The notes under the pieces: model-generated
Seen by the model: the letters and a program-made list of their open reading frames with translations, nothing else
What the model was told of the DNA's origin: nothing
Database searches by the model: none
Assembly: GCF_033568475.1 (NCBI RefSeq)
Contig: NC_133120.1
Span: 96,862,151-96,926,150, forward strand
Reading direction: 5' to 3'
From: Henckelia pumila
Taxonomy: Eukaryota; Streptophyta; Magnoliopsida; Lamiales; Gesneriaceae
Length of the DNA: 64,000 nt
Translations under genes and position numbers: made by a program
In this document: piece after piece, positions 59,352 through 64,000 of the stretch
Position numbering within the stretch: position 1 is the first letter of the stretch
Layout: each line of letters begins with the position of its first letter

Positions 59352-60462
59352 CTGGTTCGGGCTTAACCAGGATGAGAAGATTTGCCAGATGCTCCTTTAA
59401 TTCCTGGAAAGCCCGTTCACAATCCTCACTCCATCCGAATCTCTGAGCCTTCCTCAACACCTGAAAGAAAGGATGACTCCGGTGGGCAGACCGAGCAATG
59501 AAACAAGACAAGGCAGTGACTCTTCCAGTCAACCGCTGCACTTCCCTAATGGAGGAGGGTGATGGCATCTCCCTCAGGATTTTTACTTTCTCCGGGTTTA
59601 CCTCTATTCCTCTCTCGGTCACTACAAATCCCAAGAATTTCCCGCTTTTCACTCCGAACACGCACTTAGCCGGGTTAAGCTTCACCCTGTACCTTCGCAA
59701 GGTACCAAAGGTTTCTTCCAAGTCAGGAATAAAATGGTCCCGGGTCCTGGATTTCACCAGAATATCATCCACATATACCTCGACATTCCGGCCCAATTGA
59801 TTTTTGAAAACTCTATCCATCATCCTTTGATAGGTGGCTCCTGCATTCTTTAACCCAAAAGGCATAACCACATAACAAAACGTTCCTCCTGACGTAACAA
59901 AACTGACCTTATCCTGATCCTCCCTAGCCAGGGGAATTTGATGGTATCCCTGGTAAGCATCCATAAAGCAAAGCAGCTCATAACCAGAGGTAGAATCTAC
60001 TAACTGATCAATCCAGGGTAGGGGATAGCAGTCCTTGGGGCAGGCTTTGTTTAAGTCTCGAAAATCTATACACATTCTCTATTTTCCTGTACTTTTGGGT
60101 ACCAGCACTACGTTAGATAACCAAGTAGGAAACTGTACCTCTTTAACGTGACCTGCTTCCAGAAGTTCCCGGACTTGCTCAGCAATGACCTTGTCTTTTT
60201 TTGCCCCAAAGTGTCTCTTCTTTTGCCTGACGGGCCGAGATCCTGGGAGGATATTTAGCCTATGCTCTGCCAAATGGGCCGGGACTCCAGTTATCTCCTT
60301 AGGATACCAGGCAAACACATCCGCGTTCTGGGTCAGGCAGGTCTTTAATTGCTTAACCAAAGCAGGCTCCATTCCCCGAGCCACCCGGGCGATCTTCCCT
60401 GGCTGTCCAGGCACTACCTCCACCTCCTCATATTCTTCTTTTACTTCTCCTACCGCGCACAC
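59218..60462 (-). pseudogene. Tat reverse transcriptase
   Basis: The upstream part (60462-60079) leads into RT with YPKEITGVPAHLAEHRLNI and WLSNVVLVPKSTGK. A TAG follows at 60079 where Trp is expected. RT continues with MCIDFRDLNKACPKD and the YVDD box (VEVYVDDILVKSR). After EPGERLWVYL it slips by one base relative to the RNase H frame. Confidence 0.9.
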
Positions 60463-60668
60463 CTCTTCCTGTCTGGAACCATCTCTCCTCTCCGTCCCTC
60501 GTGCCCTCTTTTATCCACCTGGATGGTGTCCGCATAACACCGTCGGGATGAGTGTTGATCTCCCTTTACTTTGCCCACTCGATCCCCCACCGGGAATTTG
60601 ATCTTTTGGTGGTAAGCGGAAGCGACAGCCCTAAAGGCATTTAAGGCCGGCCTTCCCAGGATAATATT

Positions 60669-61106
60669 TTAGGAAGATAGGGCCTCCACCACGGTGAAGA
60701 GGGCCATGACAGTCTTCTTTGTATCACCCGATCCTAACGTAATAGGCAACTGCACTTCTCCTTTAGGCCGAATGGTATGTCCTGCAAACCCATACAGGGA
60801 TGTTTTTACAGGGTTAATCTCACATCCCCGCAATTCCATTTGCTCAAATGCATCCTGGAAAATGACATTCACAGAACTCCCCGAATCCACAAACACCCTT
60901 CTTATGTCATAGTTAGCCTGCGCTCGGATGAGTAAAGCATCGTTGTGGGGTAGACATACTCCCTCCAAATCCTCGGGCCCAAATGTAATGACTGGGCAGG
61001 GATCTGGTCTCCGGGCCTCGATTCCCAGGACCTCTCTTTTGCTCCAAGATTTCCGAGCCCTATTAGAGTCCCCGTCAGTGGATCCTCCCAAAATCATATT
61101 GATCAC
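60669..61106 (-). pseudogene. Tat aspartic protease
   Basis: The retropepsin site VFVDSGSSVNVIF is present. A TAA at 60669 (Tyr expected) interrupts just before IILGRPALNAF, the flap region. The fragment 60463-60668 is degenerate. Confidence 0.85.
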
Positions 61107-61190
61107 CCCTTTGGAAGATCCCTCTCGGGGTCCTTTGTCAGGCCCTCGTGGCGTTACCTCCTGGGCTTTTGAGGGGTCGGGCCTATTGTT

Positions 61191-62401
61191 TCACGGGGTG
61201 TCAAACCGGGGTACCCAGGGGCGTCCCCGCTGTTTTTTCTCCACATGTTTTGTTTCTTCGGGTATAGGCTGCCCCGGTTCCACGATGAGCCTCCGGCACT
61301 CATTAGTGTCGTGTGTGTTAACCCGGTGTATCGAACAGTATTTTCCCGGCCTTTTTGGAGGCAACGGCTGAACATTCTCCTCACACAAGTGGATTTCCCT
61401 ATCCCGGGTTACCCTGTGAGGAGCAAAAACGGCAAGCCTCCCTGGTTGATCCTGCCTTCTTCTTCCTTGATTACTCTGGTTTCCTTTCTCCTTCTGTTCT
61501 TCCCTTCTATCCTTTTCCCTCTTCTGTCGCTGGGCCTCCTCCATATTGATATATTTCTCGGCTCGAGCCAAGAGGTCCTCAAAATATCTGGGAGCCCTCT
61601 TGACTAAAGACCGGAAGAATTCTCCTTCTTTAAGCCCTTGCGTGAAAGCAGTGATTTTGGTTTCAGGTGCACACGCAGGCACTTCCAGGGCCACTCTATT
61701 GAACTTTTTAATATAAGCTCTTAGAGACTCCTCTTTTAGCTGCTTTATCTCGAAGAGGCTAAGAGTGGTTTTCTTGTATCGCTTGCTGCTGAAGTATTGC
61801 AAAAAGACTTCCCGAAATTCTTTGAAAGTCTTAATGCTTCCTTCTTCCAGATTTTCGAACCATCTCTGGGCGGAGTCCACCAAGGTAGTTAGAAACACCT
61901 TGCACTTGATTTGATCACCATAGCAATGCAATATTGCCACATTTTCAAATCGGATTACATGCTCATCGGGATCAGCGCTGCCATCATACTCCTTGATTTT
62001 GGCGGACTTGAAATAGACTGGCAATGGCTCTCTAATGATTTCCGAAGAGAAGGGACAGCCCAAACTTTTGACCCGCAAAGATTCCCGCGGGTCAGTATTC
62101 TCCAGTTTTTGTATTTTTTGTTTCAAAATTTCCAACTCCCCTGCCATGGTGACATTTGCCGATCCTGCATGTGAATTTTCCTCCTCCTCCACGTGTATGC
62201 CTTTATTCTTCTCTTTCTCGGGCCTCGGCCCTGGTTCTTCTTCCCCTTCTATTCCTTTTCATTATCCTTCCCTTGGCCCTCTTTTTCTCCTTGTTGTATC
62301 GCCAAGATTCTTTGTACAGCCGCGTCCACCATAGCGTTCATTTGTTCCTGGAGTGCAGCCACTGTTCGACGAGAGCTTTCAGGATCATCCATGATGGTCA
62401 T
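61191..62401 (-). pseudogene. Tat gag
   Basis: The start is probably MTIMDDPESSRRTVAALQ (ATG near 62401), 38 bases inside the 5' LTR. A stop near 62254 breaks the N-terminal frame. From 62192 the frame holds the Retrotrans_gag domain (FLTTLVDSAQRWFENLEEGS, FLQYFSSKRYKKTTLSLFEI) and a lysine-rich tail with C-H-H-C spacing (YCSIHRVNTHDTNECRRL). It ends at a TGA at 61191. Confidence 0.88.
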
Positions 62402-62418
62402 ATCTACGCCTTAGACTC

Positions 62419-62439
62419 ACTTCTCACAGATGGTGCCAA
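62419..62439 (-). other. Tat primer binding site
   Basis: The minus strand reads TTGGCACCATCTGTGAGAAG directly after the LTR. Related TGGCRCC sites occur in other Tat elements. The tRNA is not settled. Confidence 0.75.
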
Positions 62440-63235
62440 TGACGCGATTATCACAAAATGACTACCCGTGGATGGGTAAATTCCCGAGCGGAAAAGGTAG
62501 GTGAAGATACAAAATATATGAATATCTTATCCGTTTGGAGACGAAGTTCTACGAATATTTTTTAGAGAGTGAGTCCATAGCCCTACCTTGCCCCCCAGGA
62601 CGGGCTTTTATACTCGCCCACCCGGGTCCTCAATGATTACTGGGTATGGCCTTACTGACAACTTTTAGGGTGATAAGATGGTTATCACGTGTGATTTAGA
62701 CCTCCACAATTTCCGGACAGAGCCCACTCCTTTGGATCGTGTTTAGTAATGATTGGATTTGTGATTTGAACCTGATACACTTCAAATAAACGTGGCCGTT
62801 TCCTGGCCCTAAAAATAGAAAGGCCGGGGCCCCACTGGTTTTTCTTTTCTTTCCTAACTTCCGAAGGCTTACTTCGGGAGGTACCCGGGTTCCTTTCGAT
62901 CTCCTGTATCGGTCCGGGTGCTAAGGCCTCCCAGGTTAAGCCTTCCTCGTAGATCCCAGGTTACTGCCACCCAGTCCCGGGTTCCTTAATATGTTGTGGT
63001 TACACCATCCTCCCGGGTCCAATCCACCCGGGATATCGTAATATGATATCACCATACTTCCTAAAGATAGTCAGGCTAGGACCTGCTCCGCTGTCCCGAG
63101 AAGCTAATACCATCTTTTCGGGTCCTATCCACCCGGGGTATCGTCATCTCAGGTCCTATTTACCCGGGATATCGTAATATGATATCATTAATATATCTCA
63201 GGTCCTATTTACCCGGGATATCGTAATATGATATC

Positions 63236-63290
<55 letters not shown>
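62440..63290 (-). repeat. Tat 5' LTR, truncated at a TA microsatellite
   Basis: It aligns with 33826-34633 and 46884 to about 46960. Near its right end a 49-bp unit is duplicated (ATCTCAGGTCC at 63146 and 63195), and a TA run (63240-63289) follows. Its U3 start is missing, so it was truncated or rearranged. Confidence 0.82.
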
Positions 63291-64000
63291 AAGGGACAAC
63301 GATATAGAGTGATATGATCTTAACATTAAATTATGCTATTAGATCAAGCAAAACAACAATGTAACCACATTGTTATATAAATAATTAACCTTAAGACCTC
63401 CATACAGATTTTAATTACACATTCTAAATTACTTATTTTCAAACAAAAAAAAATGTAAATATAAGATTTTTGGATCAACCTCGAGTCTACATTAAACAAT
63501 TCCTCATAAACAATAATCATTATGAGATAATGAAAGGCCAAAAGTTTTAGTAAACAAAAGGCAAGTCATGTGAAAGCACACATATATAATTAATGGATTG
63601 CATATGCATTGCGGCACTGAGATTGTCCGTGACATTTTGAGAAACAATTTATATATATGTGATAAAAAATCGTGGAGTATGTTGAATATAAAAGGTTAAA
63701 ATCGATACATATATATTCTATATAATATAATTAGGAATTTTACAAGTATGTAAAAAACATAAAACTTGGACTCCAGCATACTATGAACGAACCATTAGCG
63801 TGTAATTCAAATATATATATTGATTAATATTTTATAAATATAGAAATTGCTTCATCAAACTCAATAATTACTTTTTTAAAAAAAAACTTAAATATAAAAA
63901 ATTTATTAATTCCATTGTATATTTGGATTATTATTATAAGAAAAATGTTATATTAATTTAAAAATTACACACAATTATACGTTATTTTCTAATCTCAAAA
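63291..64000. other. AT-rich flanking DNA, no gene seen
   Basis: The stretch is AT-rich with no protein-like frame. It lies beyond the truncated Tat LTR and may be original intergenic DNA. Confidence 0.7.

Larger units (their letters stand above)
33826..63290 (-). mobile_element. Tat-lineage Ty3/Gypsy retrotransposon, decayed, with nested insertions
   Basis: The element reads on the minus strand: 5' LTR at 62440 to about 63240, primer site, gag, protease, RT, two RNase H regions, integrase, minisatellite, antisense gene on the plus strand, then 3' LTR (33826-34633 continuing at 46884 to about 47050). Dual RNase H and an antisense gene of the Transposase_28 (gypsy-type) kind point to the Tat lineage. 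Subtracting the Angela-like (34634-46883) and Athila-like (49571-55932) insertions leaves about 10.8 kb. No target duplication was found because the right LTR breaks off in a TA run. Stops and frameshifts throughout show an old, inactive copy. Confidence 0.88.

Overview
The window is nuclear DNA of a flowering plant, almost certainly a eudicot. It holds two intron-style plant housekeeping genes (GID8-like and lipid phosphate phosphatase beta-like), AT-rich spacers, and plant-specific transposon lineages: CACTA/En-Spm, Sirevirus-type and Angela-type Copia, and Tat-type and Athila-like Gypsy. From memory, the envelope-like ORF of the Sirevirus resembles proteins predicted in Lamiales/Gesneriaceae genomes; this is a weak lead that was not checked.

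Layout. 1-7840: 3' part of a CACTA transposon with a TNP2 transposase (5' end outside the window), a second multi-exon gene ending in an Ulp1-type (C48) protease, and a subterminal repeat region closing with a CACTA terminal repeat. 7841-10463 (minus): a plant mobile domain (PMD, MAIN-like) gene whose 3' end is cut off by the CACTA insertion and which also carries a 46-bp frame-shifting duplication. 11392-22642 (minus): an 11.25-kb Sirevirus-like Copia element inside an AAT microsatellite; its LTRs look almost identical, but gag-pol is broken by one stop and two frameshifts, while a 921-codon envelope-like ORF is open and has its own TATA box. 23968-26453 (plus): GID8 homolog, six coding exons. 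27746-28384 (plus): single-exon lipid phosphate phosphatase beta. 28840-29523 (minus): RNase H-like remnant. 29524-33825: AT-rich intergenic DNA with microsatellites and small inverted repeats.

33826 to about 63290 is one nested transposon complex. The host element is a decayed Tat-lineage Gypsy element on the minus strand (about 10.8 kb without insertions). It has gag, protease, RT, RNase H and integrase, a 91/59-bp minisatellite, and a spliced antisense gene on the plus strand. An Angela-like Copia element (34634-46883, TSD ATACC) sits in its 3' LTR and is itself hit by a 2025-bp solo LTR (37184-39208, TSD GTTTA) and an 830-bp TRIM-like insertion (40501-41330, TSD TACAC). A gag-protease-only Athila-like element (49571-55932, TSD GATTT) splits the last exon of the antisense gene. 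63291-64000 is AT-rich with no gene seen.

The two housekeeping genes are independent of the transposons. The features most worth following are the internal transcription unit of the Sirevirus, a CGGTCGA heptamer scattered through that element, the antisense gene and satellite-like array of the Tat element, the CG-rich blocks shared by two unrelated LTR families, and the odd 830-bp element. No tRNA, rRNA or CRISPR was seen.
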